Below are positions 46,513 through 55,636 of a stretch of DNA of 64,000 nt, in pieces. The notes under the pieces are model-generated. The model made no database searches, was not told the origin of the DNA, and was given only the letters and a program-made list of their open reading frames with translations. Within the stretch, counting starts at the first letter, position 1; each line of letters starts with the position of its first letter. The stretch spans positions 147,285 through 211,284 of the forward strand of contig JAJDBW010000061.1 of assembly GCA_029261155.1 (NCBI GenBank), read 5' to 3'. The DNA is from Nitrospirota bacterium. GTDB taxonomy: Bacteria; Nitrospirota; Nitrospiria; SBBL01; JAADHI01. The translations under genes were made by a program, and so were the position numbers.

Positions 46513-47016
46513 ATGAAAACAATTGGAAGCATTGTCGATGAAGTCGTACCCAGTGCGATGGAGATCGTCCTAAAGGAGAGCGGAATCGAAATTTCCCCCT
46601 TATCTAAGAACGAATCGCATTTTGACGTCATCGCCGTGATCGGGTTTTCGGGAGAGGGATTTGGCGGCGCCTTGGGTTTTGCTGCGCAACAATCCATCCT
46701 AGAGGCGAAGCATAATAAAAGCAGCGACCGCTTATCCGACGGTTGGATTGGTGAAATTGCCAATCAGCTCTTGGGCCGATTAAAGAATGCCCTGCTCAAC
46801 TACGGAATAGACTTTCAAATTGCCATCCCCATGGTCTTACATGGCTTGAACCTCCAGATCAGTGGTCGATTGGAGGAAATTAAAGAATATTCGTTTCGGT
46901 CAAAATTGGGCGATACTTGCGTCTGGGTCGATGCCAACTGGGATACGACTCAAGAATGTAAGACGGTGGAAGCAAAGCAACTCGCCAAGGCGGAAGGGGA
47001 TATGCTTTTATTCTAA
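46513..47016 (+). CDS. cheX: CheX-like CheY-phosphatase-type protein with LLF tail
   Basis: A 167-residue CheC/CheX-fold protein. The phosphatase motif is visible as E81-x2-N84-x21-P106 (GEIANQLLGRL ... IAIPM), close to the [DS]-x3-E-x2-N-x22-P rule for CheC/CheX. FDVIAVIGFSGEGFGG and the ISGRL strand fit the fold. GGAGG lies 10 bases before the ATG at 46513, which is why this start is preferred to one at 46489. The C terminus ends EGDMLLF after a flexible stretch; the receptor-like protein at the end of the same operon ends AGDVLLF. It would dephosphorylate the CheY encoded at 49127. Confidence 0.85.
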   Translation: MKTIGSIVDEVVPSAMEIVLKESGIEISPLSKNESHFDVIAVIGFSGEGFGGALGFAAQQSILEAKHNKSSDRLSDGWIGEIANQLLGRLKNALLNYGIDFQIAIPMVLHGLNLQISGRLEEIKEYSFRSKLGDTCVWVDANWDTTQECKTVEAKQLAKAEGDMLLF

Positions 47017-47092
47017 GTCCACGGCACGCTTGATCGCCTGGCCTTATCTGTTTTGAGTAAGGGTTCTACACACATCAACATTGGAGGAAAAC

Positions 47093-49066
47093 ATGTCCAT
47101 CACCAAGTATCTCTTCCTACCCAAAGAAATCACCGAGTTTGAACATAATTATCTCAGCAAGCTTAATCGAATTGCCTTGTATTTTTTCTTGGTGCATATT
47201 CCGGTTTTCATGTTGGTCGCCTGGGCTGCGGGAACCGGCATGATCATGGCGCTGGGCCTAAGCATTGCCGTATTGATCGGACCGACCATCGCCCAGTTCA
47301 CCATGAAAAGCGAACGCGTCAAATCCATGGTTTACGGATTTACGGCCATGTGCATGGGGGCAATCCTGGTTCATTTTGGTCAGGGCCTCGTACAAATCGA
47401 AATGCATTTTTACTTTTTTGCGCTCTTGGCCATGCTCTGCGCCTATGCAAACCCCGCAGTAAACATCGTCGCTGCAGTCACCGTCGCGCTTCACCATCTT
47501 ATCTTTTATTTTTTATTACCCGCCAGCGTCTTTAACTATGAAGCCCCCATTTGGGTGGTTCTCGTTCACGCCCTCTTTGTGGTCCTGGAGACGGTTGCGA
47601 CCTGTTATATTTCTCGCCGCTTCTTTGACGATGTGATCGGGCTCGAAAAAATCGTTCAGGCCCGGACAAAAGAAATCAACTTAATGCTAAACAATATCGG
47701 TCAAGGATTTATGACAGTAACGCTCGACGGCATTATGTCGAAGGAACGTTCCAGCGTTGTCAGCACCTGGTTTGGCAATAGTGACGAAAACATGACCTTT
47801 GCCGATTATATTCGCAGTACCGACAGCAGCGTTGCAGATTGGTTTGAGATTGGAATGGACACGCTTAGAGAAGACATGCTGCCCACAGAAGTCGCCATGG
47901 ATCAACTGCCCAAGCGTATTGTGGTCGGGACAACCATACTAGAGCTCAGCTATAAACCGATTAATAACGAAGAAGAAAAACTGGAGAAGGTCTTGATTAT
48001 TATCTCCGACATCACCAGCCAGATCGAACGAGAGGCGGCCGAAAAACAGCAAAAACAACTGATGGATATTTTTGGCCATATTATGCGGGACAAACTCGGT
48101 TTCCTCGAATTCCTCACCGAAGCGGACAGTATGATCGATGCCGTGGTCGAGCACAAATATGAAAACTTGCCTCATCTCAAGCGCATCATTCACACGATTA
48201 AAGGCAATGCAGGCTTATTTGGCATGACCAGTGTCTCGACATTGTGCCATCAGTTAGAAGACGAAATCGTCTCCGAAGGCACCGCGCCGACAGAACAAAG
48301 CCTCACCATACTCCAAGAAGAATGGAACCGGGTTCGCGAGAAACTCGACACCTTACTCGGAGAACGCATGGTGAAGAATATTGAGATAGCCGACGCAGAT
48401 TACGAAATGGTGCTTCGCGCCCTCTTAAACCGCGAAGAACCCGCCCAGATCGCGAAGATGGTTCAATCGTGGAAACTCGAAACGGCACAACACCGGCTCG
48501 ATTTTATTAAACAACAAACCGAAGGCTTGGCCCAGCGGATGGGGAAGACGGGGGTGGATATTTTCGTTAAACCCAATAATATTCGTTTGGAAAGCGAACA
48601 CTGGGCGCCTTTTTGGTCTAGCTTTACACATATCTTGCGCAATGCCCTCGACCATGGGATTGAATCCGAAGAAGAACGGAACAAAGCAGAAAAACAAGGA
48701 AAGGGTGCCATTCGCATTGAGACGAATGTACAGGACGGTGAATTCATCATTAGCGTCCAAGACAACGGTCGGGGCATCGATTGGAATGCGGTCTCAGCAA
48801 GAGCTTCGAAAGCCAATCTTCCGCATGAAAACCAGGAAGACCTCATGAATGCCCTGTTTCAAGACGGCGTCAGCACCAAAGACGTGGTGACACAATTTTC
48901 CGGAAGAGGCGTTGGAATGGGCGCCGTAAAGGCTGAATGCCTCAAGCGCGGCGGTTCGATCAAGCTAAACAGTCAAGACGGTAAGGGAACGATGATCTTA
49001 TTTCGCTTCCCCATGAGCGCTTATGTCTACAATTCAGAAAATGGTTCTTCAGAAAAAGCGGCATAA
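47093..49066 (+). CDS. Membrane histidine kinase with HPt and CheA-type ATPase domains
   Basis: A 657-residue membrane kinase. Residues about 20-185 hold six membrane helices. The histidine-rich motifs EMHFYFFALLAML and ALHHLIFY there recall the six-helix sensor of some chemoreceptors. A coiled coil and a PAS-like region follow (about 195-320). An HPt domain carries the phospho-acceptor H367 in HTIKGNAGLFGM. A CheA-type ATPase follows: N box LRNALDHGIESEEER (N517), G1 DNGRGIDW, G2 GRGVGMGAV. There is no CheW-like domain and no CheA P2 domain. GGAGG precedes the ATG at 47093. It likely phosphorylates the CheY at 49127. Confidence 0.9.
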   Translation: MSITKYLFLPKEITEFEHNYLSKLNRIALYFFLVHIPVFMLVAWAAGTGMIMALGLSIAVLIGPTIAQFTMKSERVKSMVYGFTAMCMGAILVHFGQGLVQIEMHFYFFALLAMLCAYANPAVNIVAAVTVALHHLIFYFLLPASVFNYEAPIWVVLVHALFVVLETVATCYISRRFFDDVIGLEKIVQARTKEINLMLNNIGQGFMTVTLDGIMSKERSSVVSTWFGNSDENMTFADYIRSTDSSVADWFEIGMDTLREDMLPTEVAMDQLPKRIVVGTTILELSYKPINNEEEKLEKVLIIISDITSQIEREAAEKQQKQLMDIFGHIMRDKLGFLEFLTEADSMIDAVVEHKYENLPHLKRIIHTIKGNAGLFGMTSVSTLCHQLEDEIVSEGTAPTEQSLTILQEEWNRVREKLDTLLGERMVKNIEIADADYEMVLRALLNREEPAQIAKMVQSWKLETAQHRLDFIKQQTEGLAQRMGKTGVDIFVKPNNIRLESEHWAPFWSSFTHILRNALDHGIESEEERNKAEKQGKGAIRIETNVQDGEFIISVQDNGRGIDWNAVSARASKANLPHENQEDLMNALFQDGVSTKDVVTQFSGRGVGMGAVKAECLKRGGSIKLNSQDGKGTMILFRFPMSAYVYNSENGSSEKAA

Positions 49067-49126
49067 GTATAAAAAAGTGGTCTAATTAAACTGCATCTTG
49101 ATATAACGGGAAAAAGGGGAAATAAG

Positions 49127-49495
49127 ATGGGAAAACTAGTCTTGGTTGTAGACGATTCGGCCTCGGTCAGACAACAAGTCGGCATGGCCTTAGGACAGGC
49201 TGGCTTTGAAATCTTGGAAGCCGGAGATGGGAAGGAAGGCGTTTCGGCTGTCGCATCAAATCCGAATGTCGCCATGGTCGTCGCCGACGTCAATATGCCC
49301 AACATGAACGGTTTGGAGATGGTCAGCGAGATCAAGAAAAATCCGGCCAATCGGGCTCTCCCGATCATTATGCTCACGACGGAAGGGCAACCCGCCCTCA
49401 TCAAAAAAGCGAAGGAAGCCGGTGCGGTGGGATGGATTGTTAAACCCTTCAACGCAGGTCAATTGGTCGCGACCGTTAAAAAACTGACGGCCTAA
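49127..49495 (+). CDS. cheY: CheY-like single-domain response regulator
   Basis: A 122-residue receiver. The acidic pair is D9/D10, the phospho-acceptor D54 (VVADVNMP), the switch threonines T84/T85 (LTTEG) and K106 (VKPFN). There is no output domain, so it acts by protein contact, as CheY does on motors or pili. It lies between the membrane kinase and the receptor-like protein, with AAAAAGGGGAAAT before the ATG. Confidence 0.95.
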   Translation: MGKLVLVVDDSASVRQQVGMALGQAGFEILEAGDGKEGVSAVASNPNVAMVVADVNMPNMNGLEMVSEIKKNPANRALPIIMLTTEGQPALIKKAKEAGAVGWIVKPFNAGQLVATVKKLTA

Positions 49496-49500
49496 TTTCA

Positions 49501-50514
49501 ATGAAGACCTGGTGGGGAAAAAAAGAAGAACGGACCCGCGAAGAAAGTACCAGGCCTTCATCCGACGATCAAAACCTCATCGGTCAAGACTGTCTCGAAT
49601 GCGCCAAGCTCCCCCCCGAAATCGACCGCTCGATCACTTCGTATCGTGAGCAAATAAAAAAAATCATTCACAACGCTCAAAAAATTAGTATTCGAGAAGT
49701 GCTTGCCATCGGCAACAGCGTCAACAGCATTGTGACGCATACACGCACATTTATCGCCGCAGCCAAGTCCTCTCTTGAAGCAACCTTCTCAAAGCAATCG
49801 GAAACTTTAGAAAACTACATCACGGACTCCCGTAAAACGGCAGAGATACAAAGTGAAACGGTGGAACGCGCGCTCTTACTTTCCAACGACATTTCGGTCG
49901 CAGGAGAAGCCGTCGACAAGCTCGCCCGTCAAGCCAAATTACTGGCCTTAAACGCAACCATTGAGGCCGCGCGTTTAGGGAGTGCGGGAAGCGCCTTCGG
50001 TGTTATCTCGGATGAAATGAATCATTTGAGCGACGAAATATCGAAAGCCAACCGTTTAATCGAGAGCTCCAGCAAAGCCATTCGCACGAACCTACCGACA
50101 ATTATGCAACAAACCAAGGGGCAAATTAAAAAAATTGAGGAATTCACTACGACCATGTCGGCGCTCAAAGACAGCATCGAACAATCGATTTCGATAACCG
50201 GGAATGAAGGAGATAATCAATTGAACACCATTCTCGATCTATCCTATTCCGCCATGTCTCATCTCCAATTTCAAGACCCGATGGTTCAAGATTTGGAAAA
50301 AGTAAACACCGTTTTACAGAAATGCCACAAAGATCTGAATACCCGTTTGGGTCTTCCTTTTACGGAAAAATCCATCTGGGTAAATACAGATCATTTAGAA
50401 ATCGATAAAAATGGGCAGAATGCCGATTCGACATCGGACGATGTAGAACGAAGAGATCTTGATGCGGAATCTCCAGAAACCAAACAGGAAGCCGGAGACG
50501 TGCTTCTTTTTTAA
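49501..50514 (+). CDS. Soluble receptor-like protein with CheZ-like motif and LLF tail
   Basis: A 337-residue cytoplasmic protein without membrane helices. Residues about 50-240 are helical, with a receptor hairpin tip at about 148-185 (LLALNATIEAARLGSAG, FGVISDEMNHLS) resembling the MCP signalling core, though shorter and without evident methylation heptads. At residues 257-263 it reads FQDPMVQ: D259 and Q263 match the D-x3-Q spacing of the CheZ active site (FQDLTGQ in E. coli). A flexible acidic region follows, ending AGDVLLF. The N terminus has a CLEC pair. It begins 5 bases after cheY and ends the operon. It may be both a receptor scaffold and a CheY phosphatase. Confidence 0.82.
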   Translation: MKTWWGKKEERTREESTRPSSDDQNLIGQDCLECAKLPPEIDRSITSYREQIKKIIHNAQKISIREVLAIGNSVNSIVTHTRTFIAAAKSSLEATFSKQSETLENYITDSRKTAEIQSETVERALLLSNDISVAGEAVDKLARQAKLLALNATIEAARLGSAGSAFGVISDEMNHLSDEISKANRLIESSSKAIRTNLPTIMQQTKGQIKKIEEFTTTMSALKDSIEQSISITGNEGDNQLNTILDLSYSAMSHLQFQDPMVQDLEKVNTVLQKCHKDLNTRLGLPFTEKSIWVNTDHLEIDKNGQNADSTSDDVERRDLDAESPETKQEAGDVLLF

Positions 50515-50551
50515 AAACCCTTTCCACGCCCCACTTGCAGGATAGAAAAAT

Positions 50552-51148
50552 TCAGCCTTCGTGTAAATCGGCCTTGATCACTTGGTAGGCCTCGACAACA
50601 CGTCGAAGTTGTTTTTCGTCTGTTCTGTCTCCGCCCCTGGCATCGGGATGGTATTTCTTTGCCAAGCGGCGGAAGGCCGTGATGACCTCGGCAAGACTAC
50701 AACCTTGTTCTAAATCTAAAATCTGATAGGCTTCCGTCAGGGTGGAAACTTCGGTCCAGGAAGCTGAGCCGTTGGGGTTTTGTCCTGTTGCCCCTGAAAA
50801 AAAATTAGAAAAACTAAAGGGAGAGCGACGGCGTCGGCGACTCCGTCGATAAAGCGTCGCCTCAACAGCATCTAACTGATCCGCAATATAATTCACACGT
50901 CCCGCCACTTGGCGCAATTGTGATGGACCCTCCGAGACATCCACCTCGTCCTCCAATTTCGCAATTAAGGACCCAAAGCGAAAAAGCTTTTCCTCTATTT
51001 TTAAATAGTTCAGGGCCTCGGTTTCGTAATAGCGATCGAAGGCGACATCAAAGGCTTCGGGCAAGGCCGATCTCATTTTTGTCAGGTGACGTTTGAGGCG
51101 TCGCTTCTGCTCTAGAAATTGTTTTACTGCTTCTTCCTGACCCATCAT
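50552..51148 (-). CDS. J-domain protein
   Basis: A 198-residue protein. The N-terminal 110 residues form a charged helical region with an arginine-rich patch (YRRSRRRRRSPF). The C-terminal J domain is AYQILDLEQGCSLAEVITAFRRLAKKYHPDARGGD, with the HPD tripeptide needed to stimulate DnaK near residue 167. It lacks the Gly/Phe and zinc-finger regions of DnaJ, so it is a specialised co-chaperone. It lies downstream of the small basic protein and ABC-F gene on the same strand. Confidence 0.85.
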   Translation of the reverse strand: MMGQEEAVKQFLEQKRRLKRHLTKMRSALPEAFDVAFDRYYETEALNYLKIEEKLFRFGSLIAKLEDEVDVSEGPSQLRQVAGRVNYIADQLDAVEATLYRRSRRRRRSPFSFSNFFSGATGQNPNGSASWTEVSTLTEAYQILDLEQGCSLAEVITAFRRLAKKYHPDARGGDRTDEKQLRRVVEAYQVIKADLHEG

Positions 51149-51277
51149 CTCATCGGGTTCTATTCATTGGTCGGAGATATATTTTAAACAAGGGTTCGCA
51201 GAGCGTCCACTGAAGGACATCCCCTCTTCAGCCCTAATCCTCGGTCCGCAATATAGATCGCCATTGTTGTTCCGCGC

Positions 51278-51439
51278 CTAAACCCCAGTATTGTCGTCCT
51301 GGGTCGCGGGTGCAATGGTTTCTGCTGCCGGTTCCGTCCCCGCTTGTTTTTCTTCTAATTTACGCTTTTTCTTTTCTTCTTTTTTCCGTTTTTTCTCCAA
51401 CTCCTTCTGACGTTTTTCATATTTGTAATTTTGCCTCAC
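51278..51439 (-). CDS. Small basic coiled protein
   Basis: A 53-residue protein starting at GTG: VRQNYKYEKRQKELEKKRKK, then an almost unbroken Lys/Glu/Arg helix (EEKKKRKLEEKQ), then a neutral acidic tail ending QDDNTGV. AAGGA lies 6 bases before the GTG. The pattern 'QNYKYEKRQKELEKKKKKEEK' recurs in many proteobacterial genomes as a short conserved hypothetical protein. The gene sits 16 bases after the ABC-F stop on the same strand. Function unknown. Confidence 0.65.
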   Translation of the reverse strand: MRQNYKYEKRQKELEKKRKKEEKKKRKLEEKQAGTEPAAETIAPATQDDNTGV

Positions 51440-51455
51440 CCGCTGTCCTTCCCCC

Positions 51456-53066
51456 TCAGCATGTCACGCCTTGGCTCAATAGGTAATTTTCATAGGTGTC
51501 GTTAAAATCGATCACCCCTTCAGATTTAATATCAATAATGCGTGTCGCCAAGGACGAGACAAATTCCCGGTCGTGGCTCACAAAGATTAGCGTACCTGGA
51601 TACTTTTCGAGCGCGCTATTCAGCGATTCGATCGATTCCATATCGAGATGGTTCGTTGGTTCATCCAAAGCCAAAACATTGGGCCGCTGCAAGACCAGCT
51701 TTCCAAAAAGCATCCGCCCCTGCTCTCCTCCAGAGAGGACCTTAACCGGTTTTTCCATCTCATGTTTGGAAAAAAGCAACTGGCCCAGGGTCGCCCGAAC
51801 CACTTGTTCGTCTTCACCGTCTCGTATCCATTGTCGCATCCAATCGAAGACCGAAAGTTCGGTCTTAAAATCGTCTGTGTGATCTTGTGGGAAATATCCG
51901 AATTGTGCATTCTCCGACCATTGAATACTCCCCTCGCTCGGATCAAGCCCTTTGACCTCGACACCCGGAACCAGGCTGCGTAGAAAGGTAGTTTTACCGA
52001 TGCCGTTTTGGCCGATCACCGCAATCCGCTCTCCGGCTTCGATGTTGAAATGTAGTCCCTTAAAAAGCGAGGTGCCCCCATAGCCTTTGCACAGGTCCGT
52101 CGCTTCCAAGACGGAACGGTATAATTTTTTTTCTTGTTCGAAGCGGATATAGGGATAAACTCGGCTTGAAGGCTTCACTTCTTCAAGCTTAATTTTCTCA
52201 ATTTGATTCGCCCTTGAGGTCGCCTGCCTGGCTTTAGAGGCATTGGCTGAGAAACGCCGCACAAAAGTTTGCAGCTCGCTAATCTGAGCCTTTTTCTTAG
52301 CGTTGTTGGCCAATAGACGCTGACGCACCTGTGTGGATGCCGCCATGTAGTCGTCGTAATTTCCGGGATAGACCCGGATTTCTCCATAGTCGAGATCGGC
52401 CATATGCGTGCAAACGCTGTTAAGGAAGTGGCGATCGTGAGAGACAATAATCATCGTCGATTCTCGGCTGTTGAGAATGCCCTCCAACCAACGGATACTG
52501 TCGATATCCAGATGGTTGGTCGGTTCATCCAAAAGCAGGATGTCCGGGTCGGCAAACAAGGCCTGGGCCAGGAGGACCCGCAGTTTCCAACCGGGTGCCA
52601 CGGCGGACATCGGCCCCTTGTGCTGCTCCAAGGGAATGCCGGCCCCCAAAAGCAGTTCCCCGGCGCGCGCCTCGGCGGTGTAACCGTCGAGTTCGGCATA
52701 GGCGACTTCCAGCTCGGCGACTTTCAATCCCTCTTCCTCATTCATTTCGGGAAGCGAATAAATCCGGTCTCGTTCTTTTTGAATCTGCCAGAGTTCCTTG
52801 TGCCCCATCACAACCGTATCGAGTACGGTATGCGCTTCAAAGGCGAACTGATCTTGCCGAAGGGCCGTCATGCGCTCGTTCTCGCCGATGGAAACCGAAC
52901 CGGAGGTCGGTTCGAGCTCGCTGGAAAGTATCTTCACAAAAGTGGATTTTCCTGAGCCATTGGCACCCACAAGCCCATAGCGGTTTTGCGCTCCAAATTT
53001 CACCGACACTTTTTCAAACAGTGGTTTTGCTCCAAACTGAATACTTAGGTTCGACGTTGCAATCAA
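51456..53066 (-). CDS. ABC-F family ATPase (YbiT-like)
   Basis: A 536-residue soluble protein with two ABC domains. Walker A loops are [14 protein letters not shown] and [32 protein letters not shown] and [18 protein letters not shown] are the Walker B/D-loop motifs. The linker with a Lys/Arg-rich coiled region ([18 protein letters not shown]) lies between them. ABC-F proteins act on the ribosome, in translation regulation or antibiotic protection; this sequence resembles the YbiT/Uup-like group, without membrane helices. Confidence 0.92.
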   Translation of the reverse strand: MIATSNLSIQFGAKPLFEKVSVKFGAQNRYGLVGANGSGKSTFVKILSSELEPTSGSVSIGENERMTALRQDQFAFEAHTVLDTVVMGHKELWQIQKERDRIYSLPEMNEEEGLKVAELEVAYAELDGYTAEARAGELLLGAGIPLEQHKGPMSAVAPGWKLRVLLAQALFADPDILLLDEPTNHLDIDSIRWLEGILNSRESTMIIVSHDRHFLNSVCTHMADLDYGEIRVYPGNYDDYMAASTQVRQRLLANNAKKKAQISELQTFVRRFSANASKARQATSRANQIEKIKLEEVKPSSRVYPYIRFEQEKKLYRSVLEATDLCKGYGGTSLFKGLHFNIEAGERIAVIGQNGIGKTTFLRSLVPGVEVKGLDPSEGSIQWSENAQFGYFPQDHTDDFKTELSVFDWMRQWIRDGEDEQVVRATLGQLLFSKHEMEKPVKVLSGGEQGRMLFGKLVLQRPNVLALDEPTNHLDMESIESLNSALEKYPGTLIFVSHDREFVSSLATRIIDIKSEGVIDFNDTYENYLLSQGVTC

Positions 53067-53441
53067 TCTATTCCTCCAAAAAAAACAAACATTCTTACGT
53101 GAAACACCTTAGCGCTCCTTGCTTTTTTCACAGTAAGAGAACTCAAACAAGCCCTCCTGACAGGACGGCAAGGAGATGCAAAGATACTACTTTATCAAAA
53201 GTTCGAGTTAAACTCAAAAGATAAGGTGAAGCTTCCTTCGACCCCTCCCTCGCGGCCTTCACAATTAATCAGGTTCCAGGAGAAGCGGGCCACCTTACAA
53301 GATGAGCGTGGACGGCTTAGAACGCGACAAAGGTCGAGGCTTGAGACCGTGATTTGGCATCGACCCTCCATCGGAACAATATGCCAAGCCACATATCCTC
53401 TAAGATCTCGTTCAGAACTTCATTGAATACATCGAATTTCA

Positions 53442-53461
53442 GAATCCGAGATCTCGGATTC
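53442..53461. promoter_or_regulatory. Perfect 20-base palindrome upstream of the ccm promoter
   Basis: GAATCCGAGATCTCGGATTC, fully self-complementary with no spacer. It lies 26 bases upstream of the -35 box at 53488, a suitable place for a dimeric activator. The binding protein is unknown. Confidence 0.55.
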
Positions 53462-53487
53462 CCTTGAAAATTCGGGCTTCTCTCAAC

Positions 53488-53516
53488 TTGACCCCTCCCA
53501 AAGGGCATGCTAGTAT
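53488..53516 (+). promoter_or_regulatory. Sigma-70-type promoter of the ccm operon
   Basis: TTGACC at 53488-53493 and TAGTAT at 53511-53516 with a 17-base spacer. Transcription would start about 37 bases before ccmA at 53561. Confidence 0.6.
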
Positions 53517-53560
53517 TCCGGGTTTTTTAGTCCCTTTCACCCGAATTTTGATCAGGCCTT

Positions 53561-54241
53561 ATGGCGACGGCAATTCGAGGCATTGAGCTCTCGAAATCTT
53601 TTCAACATTTTCAAGTGCTCCAATCGGTCTCCATTGAGATTGCATCGGGCGAGTGCTACGCCTTGTTCGGCCCCAACGGCGCGGGCAAGACCACCCTCTT
53701 GCGGATCTTCGCGACTTTGCACCGGCCCTCTGCGGGACGTTTTGAAATTATGGGATTCGATGGAAACCGAGAACGAGCAAAAATACGAGCGGCGATCTTT
53801 CTCATCGGCCATGGGTCTTATCTTTACGATGATTTAAGTGTGAAGGAAAACATCCAATTCGCCATCGGCATCCGGGGTTGGAATCCGACGGATTTAGAAA
53901 TTAAAAAAGCCCTGGACCAAGTGGGCATCGGACGATTTTCAAAATTACGCAGCCGCTATTTATCGGCCGGAATGAAAAAACGCCTTTCCATCGCAAAGGC
54001 CCTGCTCGTCCGTCCAAAGGTGCTGATTATGGACGAGGCCTATGCCGCCTTGGATGAGTTGGGCGTAGCTATGGTGAACGAATTTATACGGAATTTCACC
54101 AAGGAGGGCGGTACAGTGCTGATGTCCTCGCACGACCGAGCCAAGACAGCAGAAGTGGCCCACCGCGTGGGCGTGCTCAACCGCAGCGTCTTAAATGAAA
54201 TGAGCGTGGAAGAAATGTCGGCGGCCGATGCAATTTTTTAG
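53561..54241 (+). CDS. ccmA: Haem exporter ATP-binding protein CcmA
   Basis: A 226-residue ABC ATPase of the CcmABCD complex, which drives release of holo-CcmE in System I cytochrome c maturation. Walker A is GPNGAGKTTLLRIF, the signature is LSAGMKKRLSIAKALL and Walker B is VLIMDEAYAALDE, with a glutamate after the aspartate. It is the first gene of the ccm operon and its end overlaps ccmB by 14 bases. Confidence 0.92.
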   Translation: MATAIRGIELSKSFQHFQVLQSVSIEIASGECYALFGPNGAGKTTLLRIFATLHRPSAGRFEIMGFDGNRERAKIRAAIFLIGHGSYLYDDLSVKENIQFAIGIRGWNPTDLEIKKALDQVGIGRFSKLRSRYLSAGMKKRLSIAKALLVRPKVLIMDEAYAALDELGVAMVNEFIRNFTKEGGTVLMSSHDRAKTAEVAHRVGVLNRSVLNEMSVEEMSAADAIF

Positions 54242-54905
54242 CGTCATCCGATGGATCGCCTGGAAAGACCTCCTGAGCGAATATCGCAACCGAGAGAACA
54301 TCTCGTCGATGTTCTTCTTCGCGATTAATGTCATTCTCATTTTCAGCTTCAGTTTTTCGCTCGATCCCGAAACGATTAAAGAAATCATGCCGGGCATTAT
54401 ATGGGTGGCCTTCGGTTTTACGGCCATTATTGGCTTGGGCAAATCCTTCCTCGTGGAGGTCAACAACGATTGCATGGAATACTTTCAGATGCTGCCCATC
54501 CCCAAGGGGGCAATCTATCTGGGCAAGTTTCTCGGCAATTTTTTATTTATGCTGTCGGTCGAAATCGTGCTGTTTCCGCTCTTTGTGCTTTTCTTCAATC
54601 TCGACATTCTTGATCAGTTTCTTAAGCTTCTGTTAATATCGACCGTTGCGACGATTGGACTCTCCGCCTTGGGTACCCTATTTTCGGCCTTAACTGTGCA
54701 AATCCGGGCCCGGGAGGTGATGTTTCCCATCTTGCTGCTCCCGCTCTCCGTGCCCATCTTCATCGGCGCGGTCGAGGCGACGAGAGGCATCCTAAGCGGC
54801 GACGCTTTTGCGCTCTATCGCCACTGGATTGAACTCTTGGTGGTCTTCGATGTAATATTCGTGGTGGTTTCGTTTTGGATCTTCGAATTTATACTGGATT
54901 ATTAA
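54228..54905 (+). CDS. ccmB: Haem exporter permease CcmB
   Basis: A 225-residue membrane protein with six hydrophobic helices. It begins [21 protein letters not shown], the family signature that includes the conserved RE-x8 region, and continues [19 protein letters not shown] and [18 protein letters not shown]. Its position between ccmA and ccmC and its length confirm the call. Confidence 0.93.
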   Translation: MQFFSVIRWIAWKDLLSEYRNRENISSMFFFAINVILIFSFSFSLDPETIKEIMPGIIWVAFGFTAIIGLGKSFLVEVNNDCMEYFQMLPIPKGAIYLGKFLGNFLFMLSVEIVLFPLFVLFFNLDILDQFLKLLLISTVATIGLSALGTLFSALTVQIRAREVMFPILLLPLSVPIFIGAVEATRGILSGDAFALYRHWIELLVVFDVIFVVVSFWIFEFILDY

Positions 54906-54922
54906 AGGACGGCGCTTAATTA

Positions 54923-55636
54923 ATGCTCTCGACACGGTTTATTGGCTGGCTCCGCAGATATGAAAAATGGTTTGGCATTGCAGCGGTCATTCTTATGGTC
55001 ATCGGCTTGTACACCGGCTTAGTCACCTCCTCTGCGGATTATTATCAAGGCGAGGTCGTGCGGATTATGTATGTTCATGTACCCTTTGCCCAGACCGCCA
55101 TGTTCGCTTACTCCACCCTCTTTTTCTGTAGTATTTGGTATTTATGGAAACGCGATCCGATTGTAGACAATGCCGCCCACGCCGCCGCGGGCATCGCCCT
55201 CTTTTTCACGGCTGGCGGCTTGTTGACCGGGTCGATCTGGGGAAAACCGACCTGGAACACCTGGTGGACCTGGGATCCCAGGCTCACTTCCTTCGCCATC
55301 TTATTTTTGACTTTGGTCGGCTATTTAATGCTGCGAACTTTTCTGGACGATAAAGAAAAAAGGGCAACCTTCGGCGCCATTTTGGCCATCATCGGGTTTA
55401 TCGACCTGCCCATCGTTCACTTTTCGGTAGAATGGTGGCGTTCTCTTCATCAGCCCTTGTCGGTTTCGACGCGCGGGGTCAGCATAGCGGCGGATATGGC
55501 CCTCCCTCTTAGCCTGATGTCCATCGGCTTCACCCTCCTGTTTACCTATATGCTCATGGTCCGGACACAAATGCTTTATCTGGAATACTTGCTTGAGGCC
55601 AAACAAGGGCGATTGATGAGTGAGGAGCGTTTGTGA
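54923..55636 (+). CDS. ccmC: Haem handling protein CcmC
   Basis: A 237-residue membrane protein that loads haem onto CcmE. The tryptophan-rich WWD motif reads WGKPTWNTWWTWDPRLTS near residue 110. Flanking haem-ligand histidines occur in MYVHVPFAQTA and in PIVHFSVEWWRSLHQPLS. Six helices are visible. The 3' end overlaps the next frame when its GTG start is used. Confidence 0.93.
   Translation: MLSTRFIGWLRRYEKWFGIAAVILMVIGLYTGLVTSSADYYQGEVVRIMYVHVPFAQTAMFAYSTLFFCSIWYLWKRDPIVDNAAHAAAGIALFFTAGGLLTGSIWGKPTWNTWWTWDPRLTSFAILFLTLVGYLMLRTFLDDKEKRATFGAILAIIGFIDLPIVHFSVEWWRSLHQPLSVSTRGVSIAADMALPLSLMSIGFTLLFTYMLMVRTQMLYLEYLLEAKQGRLMSEERL

Larger units (their letters stand above)
53067..53560. other. Divergent intergenic region upstream of the ccm operon
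   Basis: No gene with coding character was seen. It contains the 20-base palindrome at 53442-53461 and a sigma-70-type promoter at 53488-53516 for the ccm operon, annotated separately. The ABC-F start side shows no clear promoter. Confidence 0.5.

Noticed and set aside
52404..53224. Long plus-strand frames opposite the ABC-F gene
   Set aside because: They mirror conserved ABC-F coding sequence and have the composition expected of antisense frames.
53340..53360. TTGGCATCGACCCTCCATC as a sigma-54 promoter for the ccm operon
   Set aside because: The -24 box is good, but the -12 GC is missing at the required spacing; the sigma-70-type promoter at 53488 fits better.
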